From: Parcubacteria group bacterium
GTDB lineage: Bacteria > Patescibacteriota > Minisyncoccia > Phycocordibacterales > UBA12088
Assembly: GCA_021731325.1 (NCBI GenBank)
Contig: JAKFXP010000085.1
Span: forward strand, 1 to 15,078
Reading direction: 5' to 3'
Length of the DNA stretch: 15,078 nucleotides
Positions 1 through 7,431 of this stretch are shown here, piece by piece. The notes under the pieces are model-generated. The model saw only the letters and a program-made list of their open reading frames with translations. It was not told the DNA's origin and ran no database searches. The number at the start of each line of letters is the position of its first letter. Position 1 is the stretch's first letter. Position numbers and translations under genes: made by a program.

Positions 1-590
1 TGGACAATAATTTTTTTAACCTTGTACTGCGGCTTATCTTCGAGGACGTAGTAGATACCCCAGGGGCGATAGCCTACTTCGAGGTACTCTTGCTCACGGA
101 TATCTTCGGGAAGTTTGGCAATTTCTTCGTTTAACTTTGCCTCGTCTGCTTTGTTTGCCATATGTTTTACAAATGCAGAGCTATTGTGGGTTTTTGCTCC
201 GAGTCCATCGACAATCTGCACCCCAAACGAATCCAATACGGCACGTTCGGGTATTTCGTCTGCAAAACGGTCGCCACCTTTGGTAAAAATGATTTCGGTT
301 ACTTCCGGGTCTTTTTTGAGTTCCGAAATAATGTATTCCAAGGTTTTGCACACGGATCCATCAGTATCAATCGAAAGCACGACACGGTCTACTGGCTTGA
401 GTGCTGCAACAATGTGCATACGAAACTGCTCATCTTGAAATGAGGGCACTCCTCGCTTGAGCTGTGCTTGGTGGTCGCTGTTTACAATAACAATAAGCTC
501 ATCGGCGAGCGCTTTGGAGAGTTCAAAACATTCGACGTGCCCAGGGTGCAGGGGATTGGCGTATACCGAGGTGATAGCAATTTTTTTCAT
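1..590 (-). CDS. Nucleotidyltransferase (cytidylyltransferase-like) fused to a mannose-6-phosphate isomerase-like cupin, partial
   Basis: Reading the minus strand from the ATG at 590-588 gives an open frame of 196 codons that runs off the window start, so the C-terminus is missing. The N-terminus has a beta strand followed by NPLHPGH (residues 12-18). This is the HxGH nucleotide-binding motif of the TagD/HldE/RfaE-type nucleotidyltransferase superfamily, which transfers CMP or AMP to a phosphorylated sugar or polyol. The domain spans about residues 1-150. From about residue 172 the sequence reads GYRPWGIYYVLED and then a YKVKKI-type strand, the start of the cupin found in type II mannose-6-phosphate isomerases. 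The start lies 12 bases after the glycosyltransferase stop on the same strand, so the two are probably co-transcribed. No Shine-Dalgarno sequence is visible. The substrate is unknown. An activated sugar precursor for surface glycan is the likely role (inference). Confidence 0.8.
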   Translation of the reverse strand, partial: MKKIAITSVYANPLHPGHVECFELSKALADELIVIVNSDHQAQLKRGVPSFQDEQFRMHIVAALKPVDRVVLSIDTDGSVCKTLEYIISELKKDPEVTEIIFTKGGDRFADEIPERAVLDSFGVQIVDGLGAKTHNSSAFVKHMANKADEAKLNEEIAKLPEDIREQEYLEVGYRPWGIYYVLEDKPQYKVKKIIV

Positions 591-602
591 GGGATACCAT
601 CG

Positions 603-1583
603 TTACTTTTTCTTTCGAATGACGTAGAGGGGGCGGTTTTGTGTTTCGGTGTGAATGTGGCCGATGTAGTAGGCGAGGAGTCCCAGACAAATAAGGACAA
701 GTCCTGCCATAAATAAGAGAATGTCAGCAAGTATTGCGGGGCCGCTAAAATCAAACCCGAGTGAGGTGATGTACCGGTCATAAAACATGACCGAACCAAG
801 GGCGGTTGCAAACACCATAATGAATCCCCCAATGTACCCCGCGATGCGTAGAGGAAAGAGTGAATGCGCAATCAGGCTTTCAATGGCGAGTTTTACGAGC
901 TTCCAAAAACCATACGCAGCCTCACCATGCAGACGTTCAGGAGCAGTAAAGTATACATAGGTACGATGGTACCCGAGCCAGTCGATAAGACCACGGGTCA
1001 TACGACTTCGTTCGGTAAGTTGCTTAAATGCATCGACTACCGTTCGATCAAGGAGTCGAAAATCAGTTGCTCCAGGAAGTATTTCGGTGTGTGACATTCG
1101 TGCAATGAGCGAATAATAGAGGCGAGAACCTGTCTTTTTGATCCACGAGTCACTTGCATTATTTACCCGTACCCCAATCACCACTTCACCACCGTGTTCC
1201 CATGCGGTAATAAATTCGGATATATGGGTAGGAGGGTGTTGGAGATCGGCATCAATAGCAAGTACGGCGTCACCGCGCGCTTCGTGAAAACCGGCGGTGG
1301 TTGCGGCCTCTTTGCCAAAATTACGAGAAAAGTCGATGACGCGGACGGTATCAGGATGTGACGTCTCCAAGGCAGTACAGGCCTCAATTGAGTGGTCAGT
1401 ACTCCCGTCGTTCACGAGTAGTAGTTCGTAGGTGTAGGGGAGGGGTGCAAACACTTGTGCAAGTCCTTCGTATAGGAGCGGGATATTTTTTTCTTCGTTA
1501 TAGATAGGGACAACGACACTAATACACCGAGGTCGTGTCGAGTATGATGGCGTCGTCACGGTCTTGATCTTTGGTGGTGTCAT
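603..1583 (-). CDS. Family 2 glycosyltransferase, GtrB/dolichol-phosphate mannosyltransferase-like
   Basis: This 326-residue protein has a GT-A catalytic domain followed by two membrane segments. The motif VVVPIYNEEKN begins near residue 23, VNDGSTD lies near 57-63, and the metal- and nucleotide-binding DAD is at 111-113, followed by LQHPP. The block ATDFRLLDR is at 172-180. Hydrophobic helices at about 246-268 and 283-308 precede a basic tail, the usual GtrB layout. GtrB/DPM1 enzymes transfer a sugar from a nucleotide donor to polyprenyl phosphate at the cytoplasmic membrane face. The ATG at 1583 gives a 65-base overlap with the upstream flippase. An in-frame GTG nine codons... in (codon 9) could be an alternative start that shortens the overlap, and neither has a clear ribosome site. 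Acting between the flippase and the nucleotidyltransferase-cupin, it probably serves glycan assembly. Confidence 0.9.
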   Translation of the reverse strand: MTPPKIKTVTTPSYSTRPRCISVVVPIYNEEKNIPLLYEGLAQVFAPLPYTYELLLVNDGSTDHSIEACTALETSHPDTVRVIDFSRNFGKEAATTAGFHEARGDAVLAIDADLQHPPTHISEFITAWEHGGEVVIGVRVNNASDSWIKKTGSRLYYSLIARMSHTEILPGATDFRLLDRTVVDAFKQLTERSRMTRGLIDWLGYHRTYVYFTAPERLHGEAAYGFWKLVKLAIESLIAHSLFPLRIAGYIGGFIMVFATALGSVMFYDRYITSLGFDFSGPAILADILLFMAGLVLICLGLLAYYIGHIHTETQNRPLYVIRKKK

Positions 1584-2829
1584 AGGATGGTGCGTCCGTC
1601 TTGAGGTAGGTTATTGCGCAGGCAAGCAAGGTGAGCGTACTCCCACCCAAAAACCCCCATGCAATGCCTTGGGGAGTACCATGCGTGCTAGCGAGTAGCA
1701 CAAACGTTGCAATAGTACCGACGGTACTTATGACTATAACAGATTTTTTGCGTAATGCGAGAGCGTAGTTTATAAACACACTAATGAGCGAGAGAATGAA
1801 GGTGTGCAGAGCGAGAATGGGGAGCAAGAACGCAAGGGGTGCATACTTTTCACCAACCATGAAGGTAATGATGAAACGGGGAGCAAGTGACAGTATGAGT
1901 AAACCTGCGCCACCAATGAGAGCGGTAAGCACCAGTCCTTTTACAAGGAAATGGTGATTGGTTGCGGGAGACTCTGATAGTTTGATGTGCGAGAGCAGTA
2001 CCGCAGCGATTGATCCCGTCGCAAAGAAGAGTATGCGCGCAATGACTGACACGCCACTATATATACCAGCGGTCTCCGCGGAGAAGAAGTATTTTGCAAT
2101 AATGACATCTGCGGTGGAAAAAAACGCAATAAGGGCAGTGCCAAAGAGTATCAGTACACTGTACCGTAGTTCACGGGCGAGGGTGGGGGTATACCGGAGC
2201 ACGAGGGTCTCGGGTAGGGCGATATATACACCTGCCTTTGATTGCACATAGAGGTAGGTGGCGATGGATGCGATAAGAAAGCCACCCAAGGCACCCAGTG
2301 TAGCGTACCCTAGAAGAACAAGTACCACGGCGCAGATAAGTTTGCCGCCCGCACCAATGATGTTTGATACGGATACGGTAGTGAAGTGCTGATTTGCTTG
2401 CAGATACGAGCGACCAAACGTCGTGGCTGCACTCACGATGAGGGTAGCCGCAACAAGCACGAGACTCCATGCCGAATGGAGTTTGAATGCGGTCACGAGG
2501 TACGGGGTGGCAATAAGGATACCGAGTGCTGAAATACCTGCAACGTAGAGCGTGAGGAGTGAAAATTGTTGTACGGAGGGACTATCGTGCGTATGTTGGT
2601 TGGTGTACAGATTGAGCGCAATCATATTAAAGATCCCCAATGGAATACCCAGCTGAGTGAGGAGTGAAAAAAGCGCTTGCACTTCACCAAAATCCTCAAC
2701 GGACATCATGCGGCTCATGATAGGGTGATACAGGTAGTTGAGAACGGCGACGAGCATAGAGCCAACAAAAAACACCGCGTTGTGGCGGATAAAGTCGTCC
2801 TGAACAATACTGCGCAAGCGGTTAACCAT
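1519..2829 (-). CDS. Wzx-like polysaccharide flippase (MOP superfamily)
   Basis: From the ATG at 2829 this is a polytopic membrane protein of about 436 residues with roughly a dozen hydrophobic segments. Its N-terminus is FIRHNAVFFVGSMLVAVLNYL, then PIMSRMMSVEDFGEVQALFS. This matches the start of oligosaccharide flippases (polysaccharide biosynthesis protein family), which move lipid-linked glycans across the cytoplasmic membrane. The frame is open further upstream, to 2841, 2892 and 3012. Those extensions are polar, unlike the family, and 3012 would overlap the divergent gene at 2935, so I prefer 2829 or 2841. No Shine-Dalgarno sequence supports any of them. The 3' end overlaps the glycosyltransferase by up to 65 bases, implying one leftward operon. 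The lipid-linked substrate cannot be read from sequence. Confidence 0.88.
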   Translation of the reverse strand: MVNRLRSIVQDDFIRHNAVFFVGSMLVAVLNYLYHPIMSRMMSVEDFGEVQALFSLLTQLGIPLGIFNMIALNLYTNQHTHDSPSVQQFSLLTLYVAGISALGILIATPYLVTAFKLHSAWSLVLVAATLIVSAATTFGRSYLQANQHFTTVSVSNIIGAGGKLICAVVLVLLGYATLGALGGFLIASIATYLYVQSKAGVYIALPETLVLRYTPTLARELRYSVLILFGTALIAFFSTADVIIAKYFFSAETAGIYSGVSVIARILFFATGSIAAVLLSHIKLSESPATNHHFLVKGLVLTALIGGAGLLILSLAPRFIITFMVGEKYAPLAFLLPILALHTFILSLISVFINYALALRKKSVIVISTVGTIATFVLLASTHGTPQGIAWGFLGGSTLTLLACAITYLKTDAPSYDTTKDQDRDDAIILDTTSVY

Positions 2830-2922
2830 GCTCGGAATCATAGCACACGCCGCGACGCTCAACGAGTCGTATAGACGTGTTGCGTATAACATGGTACAAC
2901 CGTAAGTGGAATATACAACTCT

Positions 2923-2927
2923 GGGAG
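2923..2927 (+). promoter_or_regulatory. Ribosome binding site (GGGAG) for the 2935 gene
   Basis: GGGAG lies seven bases before the ATG at 2935, a good Shine-Dalgarno position. It fixes this start and stands out, because almost no other gene in the window has such a site. Confidence 0.7.
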
Positions 2928-2934
2928 TATCAAG

Positions 2935-3489
2935 ATGAAACAAAAGATTGCAGTATCGGTAGCAAGTCTGATGCCGGGTAGTCTGGGGAAGGGTGGTCCC
3001 GATTATGTGCAAAGGATTGCAGAAAAAACAAACCTTGGATTACATCTCTTACCCCTTGAGGGATGGAACACCACTAATATTTGGCATATTGCGGAAAACC
3101 AAGTGCATAGTTACGAGGATGTTGCGGCCGTCAGGCGATTTACCGATGTCTCTACTCCGCGAAAGATACTCTGCACACTCCTTTGGTATTTGAGACACGA
3201 ACATCTTGCGGGCGTACCTCGATACGATGTGGTGCCCGAGCACTGCATGCAACAGTTTGCACGCAGATTTCCCAATGCACACAATCTTGCGAACGGATTG
3301 CAACCCACTTGGTTTCGACCAACGAGTCAACTTGAGTTAGTTGGTTTTCTTGCCGGACATTGGGAGTGTGGCATTGACCCCTCATCAACCGAGGTCATTA
3401 TAGAAGTGCCTCCCCACTACCTATGGCCTATGCCAGAAAAAATACTTTGTCGTATTCGTGACAGAATATGCGAAGAGTTACGTAACTAA
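2935..3489 (+). CDS. Unrecognised protein, possibly a reduced sugar-isomerase-like (TIM-barrel) protein
   Basis: This 184-residue soluble protein has no signal peptide or membrane segment. I do not recognise the family with confidence. The N-terminus (KIAVSVASLMPGS, then a GGPDYVQRIAEKT helix and a LHLLPLEGW strand) has the beta-alpha-beta rhythm of the first unit of AP-endonuclease/xylose-isomerase-like TIM barrels. The protein is well under the usual 250-300 residues for that fold and lacks an obvious set of metal ligands. His and Trp residues are frequent, including one stretch near residue 140 (AGHWECG). It is transcribed away from the glycan operon, has its own Shine-Dalgarno sequence, and is followed by a strong terminator 20 bases downstream, so it is probably monocistronic. 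It could be a degenerate or specialised barrel, or an unrelated family. Only its existence as a gene is well supported. Confidence 0.7.
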   Translation: MKQKIAVSVASLMPGSLGKGGPDYVQRIAEKTNLGLHLLPLEGWNTTNIWHIAENQVHSYEDVAAVRRFTDVSTPRKILCTLLWYLRHEHLAGVPRYDVVPEHCMQQFARRFPNAHNLANGLQPTWFRPTSQLELVGFLAGHWECGIDPSSTEVIIEVPPHYLWPMPEKILCRIRDRICEELRN

Positions 3490-3508
3490 TATTCATTTTT
3501 TTGATACC

Positions 3509-3541
3509 TACCTGCGCACAGCTTTGCGCAGGTATTTTTTT
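3509..3541 (+). terminator. Intrinsic terminator after the 2935 gene
   Basis: A perfect 10-bp stem (TACCTGCGCA at 3509-3518 with TGCGCAGGTA at 3525-3534) closes a six-base loop and is followed by seven T residues. This is a textbook rho-independent terminator for the gene ending at 3489. Confidence 0.93.
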
Positions 3542-3637
3542 GTCAATATTTTTATTAAAGCCATTTTATTTTTTATTCGGACGTACATACAAACAAAGAG
3601 TAGTAGAGCCATTATCTTCACGGACAAAAGACATCTC

Positions 3638-3664
3638 TTGACCTCAAAGACTCGTCCTTATGAT
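3638..3664 (+). promoter_or_regulatory. Possible sigma-70-type promoter for the structured RNA or leader
   Basis: TTGACC at 3638-3643 and TATGAT at 3659-3664 each match the consensus in five of six positions. The spacer is only 15 bases, shorter than ideal. Transcription would start near 3671, just before the first stem-loop. It is downstream of a terminator and upstream of the SipW/TasA cluster, a sensible place for a promoter. Confidence 0.35.
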
Positions 3665-3681
3665 TACCTGTTCTGCACTGT

Positions 3682-3947
3682 GCATACCGTATACGTACGT
3701 ATGCGGATGGTGGTCTACTTATAGATGGAGCAAGTAGTTTCGGCAAGGAGACTGTTTGCTTTAGATACGTTGGTACGCGAAATAAAGCGTAGATGCGAAA
3801 AGATCAGGGGGCTGGTCTTCAGCTATGGGGCCTGAGTGATGTGTCCACTGATACATCGACAAGCTCAGACCCCACCTGCTGAAGGGCACGGGAAATGCTT
3901 TGCAGTGGTTAGTGAATCATCATTCTAAATTAGAGTTTAGAATGATG
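3682..3947 (+). ncRNA. Candidate structured RNA or long 5' leader of the SipW/TasA cluster
   Basis: Five stem-loops follow one another. GCATAC pairs with GTATGC (3682-3704). AGCAA (3729-3733) pairs with TTGCT (3756-3760) around an inner AGTTTC/GAGACT hairpin. TACGC pairs with GCGTA (3774-3791). The largest is an extended stem at 3817-3884 in which CTTCAGC pairs with GCTGAAG, TGGGG with CCCCA, CTGAG with CTCAG, and an apical GATGT with ACATC. The last is a perfect 12-bp stem at 3918-3947 with no T-tract. I found none of the hallmark motifs of tmRNA, RNase P RNA, SRP RNA or common riboswitches. It could be a separate small RNA or the leader controlling the gene at 4087. Pairing was judged by eye. 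Confidence 0.4.
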
Positions 3948-4086
3948 TGGTGCGAACCGCAGTTTGGCTTACATATGTAATATTTATGCATGCTAAACGG
4001 CGAGAGCTGTATGGTGTAATGTTTGCGTATGTCAAACGTGTTTATTAACGGTCAGTTATTATTATTTATTCACATAATTTACTACT

Positions 4087-5091
4087 ATGCATAGAATATT
4101 ACTTTCTCTCGCGATGGTCGTCTTTGCAGGCGGCCTTGTTATGGGTGGCACCGGTGCGTTCTTCTCTGACGAGGAGACATCAACCGGCAACGTGTTTGCG
4201 GCAGGTGCGCTTGACCTTAAGGTTGATAGTGAAGCACATTACAACGGTATGATTTGTACCGAGGTGGGCGACAGTGTCATACCCGTCTATGAGTGGCATG
4301 CTGGGCCAGACTTCCAAAACCTTGATGCGAATGTACCACTTGATCATTACCCACAACCAGGTACTCCCTGCGAAGGTACCTGGACGGAGACTGATCTTGG
4401 CCCTACCTTGAAATTCTTCAACCTATCTGACATTAAGCCGGGGGATGAGGGTGAAAACACCATCTCACTCCATGTGTACGACAATGACGCGTGGGGTCGG
4501 TTTGTTATTGATAACGTACAAGACCTCGATAATGACTGTTCCGAACCAGAAGAGGAGTCGCTTCTCGATCTCTGCACCGTACTCATACCTGAAGGAACGG
4601 CATCAAGTAGTGGTGAGCTCGCAGAGAATATCACCTTTCACGCATGGCTTGATCAAGGTGCAATTCCTGGCTTTCAGAATATTCAGCCTAATGGGGGCAC
4701 CACTTCAGAGGATTACATTGATACCCAAGAGGATCCAACCGAAGGGGACAACATTTGGCAGGGTACCAGTAGTGAGCCAATCATCATTACCGCAGGAACG
4801 GTTGATGAGGTAGGGGAGATTCACAATATTTGGCCAGCACTTCAGGCAGTACGCGCAAATACGCCCGCATGTGCAGCAACCCCTGCAACCGGTCACAACA
4901 ACTACGACCTCTGTCACGGGCTTGCCGACGATGGTCGTATGGTTGGCTCGGTTACCTACTACTTTGGTCTTGCATGGAATGTACCAACTACGGTGGGGAA
5001 TGAAGCGCAGTCGGACTCGCTCTCCGCTGACCTTACCTTTGAGGTTGAGCAGCAGCGCAACAACGACAATCCATTTCAGCCAAGCATCTAG
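4087..5091 (+). CDS. Secreted TasA/CalY-like protein with SipW-type signal peptide
   Basis: This 334-residue protein begins with a hydrophobic stretch (residues 4-22), then GGTGAFFSDEETSTGN and FAAGALDLKVD. This is the signature of SipW-cognate signal peptides as in TasA and camelysin. Cleavage is expected near Ala24/Phe25. The mature part is acidic and beta-rich, with a core block reading KFFNLSDIKPGDEGENTISL, then DNDAW. The gene at 5181 has the equivalent block, so the two are tandem paralogues. TasA-type proteins form extracellular fibres in Bacillus, and a structural surface role is inferred here. The ATG at 4087 starts directly at the signal peptide, has no Shine-Dalgarno sequence, and follows the structured region. 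It is the first gene of a plus-strand cluster that includes the matching peptidase at 6742. A few cysteines could form disulfides outside the cell. Confidence 0.85.
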   Translation: MHRILLSLAMVVFAGGLVMGGTGAFFSDEETSTGNVFAAGALDLKVDSEAHYNGMICTEVGDSVIPVYEWHAGPDFQNLDANVPLDHYPQPGTPCEGTWTETDLGPTLKFFNLSDIKPGDEGENTISLHVYDNDAWGRFVIDNVQDLDNDCSEPEEESLLDLCTVLIPEGTASSSGELAENITFHAWLDQGAIPGFQNIQPNGGTTSEDYIDTQEDPTEGDNIWQGTSSEPIIITAGTVDEVGEIHNIWPALQAVRANTPACAATPATGHNNYDLCHGLADDGRMVGSVTYYFGLAWNVPTTVGNEAQSDSLSADLTFEVEQQRNNDNPFQPSI

Positions 5092-5180
5092 TCTTCTCTA
5101 GCCGTACTACGTCTCTTCTATGGTGCAGGGGCGTAGCGGGCTGAAGGGGAAACCAGCGTCTTTTACTCACCACATTAAGC
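5092..5180 (+). other. Intercistronic spacer with a possible small fold
   Basis: The 89 bases between the two TasA-like genes hold no coding frame. CTACG (5107-5111) can pair with CGTAG (5132-5136), and GCTG (5140-5143) with CAGC (5154-5157). The segment 5144-5157 (AAGGGGAAACCAGC) recurs exactly at 14809-14822 inside the strong RNA fold near the window end. There is no T-tract, so read-through to the next gene is expected. Confidence 0.3.
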
Positions 5181-6668
5181 ATGATAAAGATTATGAACAA
5201 AATTGCACTTAGTACCCTCACTATCCTGGCAGCAGTACTTATGGTTGCAGGTGGCACCGGCGCGTTCTTTGGCGATACTGAACAGTCAAGCGGCAATACC
5301 TTTGCGGCGGGGGTCATTGACCTCAAGGTAGACAATGAGAGCTACTACAATGGCAACAAGTGTGCGGATGTCGACCTCACTGCGGGAGAGAACTGGCAGT
5401 GGGTAGGGCAAAGCGAGTACCCCGAGCCCGGTACGTCGTGTTCGACGAGCTGGAACCCCGACGATCTCTCAAATGGACGTTCGTTCTTTAACTTCACGGA
5501 CGTAAAGCCGGATGACGAAGGTGAAGATACTATTTCTCTGCATGTCGGCACCAATGACGCGTGGGCATGTATGGACATGTCGCTCACCTCAAATGATGAC
5601 CTGTCATCCAATGAACCAGAACTCGGGGATGGAGATGTGCAAGAAGACATCAATAATACGTGGGATGGTGAGTTGGCACAGAATCTCCAGTTTGCATGGT
5701 GGGCTGATGATGGTGACAATGTGTACGAGGTGGGGGAGAATGGTCTCTATGAGGGAGTGAAGACACTCGACACTCTTTTGAATCATGGTTCATCGAGCTG
5801 GAGCGTGGCGCTTGCAGACAGTGCGCACAATGTATGGACTCCAAACACCTTCACTCCGCTCTCTGCAGGTGAGACGCATTATATTGCAAAGGCGTGGTGC
5901 ATGGGGACGCTCACTCCATCGCCTATCACGCAGGACAATGCAACTACAAGCGGGCCACAGGTGCGTGGTACGGGCTTTATCTGCAACGGTGAGGAGCTCG
6001 ACAATACGACACAGTCTGACAAGGCAACGCTTGATGTGACCTTTCGGGTCTTCCAATCCCGCGATGTAGAAGACTTTGTATGTGGTGATACACCACGACT
6101 TGCACACGTAACGGTCATTAAGCAGGTAGTGAATGATAATGGGGGCAATAATGTCATTGCCGACTTCCAACTCTTTCTTGATAACGGCATCGTCACCACT
6201 AACGTAACGAGTGGTGCGTCCACAACCGTCGCGTCTGGTGTCTATACGGTAAACGAAGAAGGGATTCCTGGATACGTCGCTTCGTTTAGCGGTGATTGTG
6301 ATGCTGAGGGAAACATAACGCTGGCGGATGGTGACAATAAGACCTGCACCATTACCAACAACGATCTCCCTGCAAACATCACCCTCTTCAAACAGGTCAT
6401 CAATAATAATGGAGGAACGGCAGGACCAACCCTCTTTGGATTACGGGTTGATGGTGGTCTTGTGCCACACAATACATCCGTGTCGGTGACACCAAACACG
6501 CCGCACACGATCAGTGAGACTGGTCGAGTAGGATACAGCTTTGTATCAATGGTTGGTATGTCGAGTTATGGCAAACCATGCCCGGCAGTACTGGGGGGCG
6601 CTATTACGCTCGATGAAGGAGAGACTATCGTGTGCACCATAACTAATGATGACAACCTTCCTGGCTAA
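5181..6668 (+). CDS. SipW-dependent TasA-like protein with two prealbumin-like (SpaA/Cna-B-like) C-terminal domains
   Basis: This is a 495-residue exported protein. The signal region (about 8-28) ends in GGTGAFFGDTEQSSGN, then FAAGVIDLKVD, matching its upstream neighbour, and cleavage is expected near Ala28. Residues about 30-300 form a TasA-like domain with the block FFNFTDVKPDDEGEDTISLH. Two tandem beta-sandwich repeats follow, at about 308-392 and 398-492. Each opens with V/L-x-K-Q-V-x-N-(D/N)-N-G-G and ends in C-T-I-T-N-(N/D)-D, with one further cysteine that could form a disulfide. This is the look of SpaA or Cna-B-like prealbumin folds. There is no LPxTG motif, hydrophobic anchor or basic tail at the C-terminus. 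An alternative start at 5193 would remove four residues. It is probably a decorated fibre subunit or adhesin processed by the peptidase encoded next. Confidence 0.87.
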   Translation: MIKIMNKIALSTLTILAAVLMVAGGTGAFFGDTEQSSGNTFAAGVIDLKVDNESYYNGNKCADVDLTAGENWQWVGQSEYPEPGTSCSTSWNPDDLSNGRSFFNFTDVKPDDEGEDTISLHVGTNDAWACMDMSLTSNDDLSSNEPELGDGDVQEDINNTWDGELAQNLQFAWWADDGDNVYEVGENGLYEGVKTLDTLLNHGSSSWSVALADSAHNVWTPNTFTPLSAGETHYIAKAWCMGTLTPSPITQDNATTSGPQVRGTGFICNGEELDNTTQSDKATLDVTFRVFQSRDVEDFVCGDTPRLAHVTVIKQVVNDNGGNNVIADFQLFLDNGIVTTNVTSGASTTVASGVYTVNEEGIPGYVASFSGDCDAEGNITLADGDNKTCTITNNDLPANITLFKQVINNNGGTAGPTLFGLRVDGGLVPHNTSVSVTPNTPHTISETGRVGYSFVSMVGMSSYGKPCPAVLGGAITLDEGETIVCTITNDDNLPG

Positions 6669-6675
6669 CCATACA

Positions 6676-6704
6676 AGATGAGAGAGGTTCAACCTCTCTC
6701 ATCT
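6676..6704 (+). other. Perfect 12-bp stem-loop between the 495-residue protein gene and the peptidase gene
   Basis: AGATGAGAGAGG (6676-6687) pairs with CCTCTCTCATCT (6693-6704) across a five-base loop that can itself close further. It lies eight bases after the stop. The following bases are AAGGGGGAAG rather than a T-tract, so it is not a normal intrinsic terminator. It may be an mRNA processing, stability or partial-termination element that lowers peptidase expression relative to its substrates. Confidence 0.6.
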
Positions 6705-6741
6705 AAGGGGGAAGATACGATACGAAGCACTCAACAATATC

Positions 6742-7428
6742 ATGAAATTTGTCAGACAATGCGCCGCAGGAATACTTATCGCAGAATTATTGGTTGCGAG
6801 TGTGCTTATTGTCGGACTCATGGTGCCGTTGCCAGGGAAGGTAGAATTTAAGATTGTGCAGTCCGGCTCTATGGAGCCGGTATTGCCGGTCGGGAGTGTG
6901 GTGACGGTGGTTCCTGCACCCGAGTACCGTGTGGGCGACATTGTCACCTTTGGGGGAGATGTGGGTAAAAAAATACCAACGACGCATCGTATTGCGAGCA
7001 TAGAGCGAGAGCAGGGCAGTATTCGGTATGTTACCAAAGGAGATGCAAATGAAGAACGTGACAGCGGTCATATTACGTACGGATCCATTGTGGGTAAGGT
7101 GGTAGTTACCACCCCGCGACTGGGATTTGTGCTTGATTATGCACGAAGTAGAGAAGGCTTTTTCTACACCATCGTTATTCCTGCGGCACTCATTATTTTG
7201 GATGAACTCATTACCATCTTTCAGACCATGCGAGCATTGCGGAGAAAGAAAGGAGACGTGCTTGTTGAAGACCCTGTGCAGGAGGTAGTCCTGAGTCCGG
7301 TATTTAGAACGCGTGCATCAATACCCTTACCTCAATCGCCAAAAAGAGAAAATTCTGCACCAACACTGCCTGAGCAGATACGGGCAGGAATCGATGGGTA
7401 TCGGGTAGTCTTGAGACCAACCTACTAA
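6742..7428 (+). CDS. sipW: SipW-like signal peptidase I (Ser/His type)
   Basis: This 228-residue membrane peptidase has a first membrane helix at about 9-30. The catalytic serine is in SGSMEP (Ser43). THRI places His82 where most bacterial enzymes have lysine, and TKGDAN includes Asp101. Ser/His signal peptidases are the SipW/archaeal/ER (Sec11) type, which in Bacillus process TasA. A second membrane segment at about 140-163 is followed by a charged cytoplasmic tail of about 65 residues (RALRRKKGD onward). It sits between genes whose products carry SipW-cognate signal sequences, so it very probably cleaves them at the outer membrane face. The ATG starts right before the first helix and no Shine-Dalgarno sequence is visible. 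The next gene starts three bases after its stop, suggesting translational coupling. The symbol reflects family resemblance, not proven orthology. Confidence 0.92.
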   Translation: MKFVRQCAAGILIAELLVASVLIVGLMVPLPGKVEFKIVQSGSMEPVLPVGSVVTVVPAPEYRVGDIVTFGGDVGKKIPTTHRIASIEREQGSIRYVTKGDANEERDSGHITYGSIVGKVVVTTPRLGFVLDYARSREGFFYTIVIPAALIILDELITIFQTMRALRRKKGDVLVEDPVQEVVLSPVFRTRASIPLPQSPKRENSAPTLPEQIRAGIDGYRVVLRPTY

Positions 7429-7431
7429 TAT

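Larger units (their letters stand above)
3542..4086 (+). other. Gene-free, stem-loop-rich intergenic region
   Basis: No credible coding frame occupies this 545-base stretch. The first 100 bases are AT-rich. The rest contains a promoter-like pair (3638-3664) and a chain of stem-loops: 3682-3704, 3729-3760, 3774-3791, 3817-3884, 3918-3947, 3962-3998 (GTTTGGC with GCTAAAC around the 12-base palindrome at 3969-3980) and 4019-4039 (ATGTTTG with CAAACGT). The last 45 bases before the ATG at 4087 are AT-rich and have no Shine-Dalgarno sequence. Confidence 0.6.

Noticed and set aside
3458..3724. An 88-codon open frame running through the terminator after the 184-residue gene
   Set aside because: It overlaps the end of that gene and spans a textbook terminator. 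Its product is rich in Phe, Tyr, Arg and Thr from AT-rich DNA with no recognisable domain.
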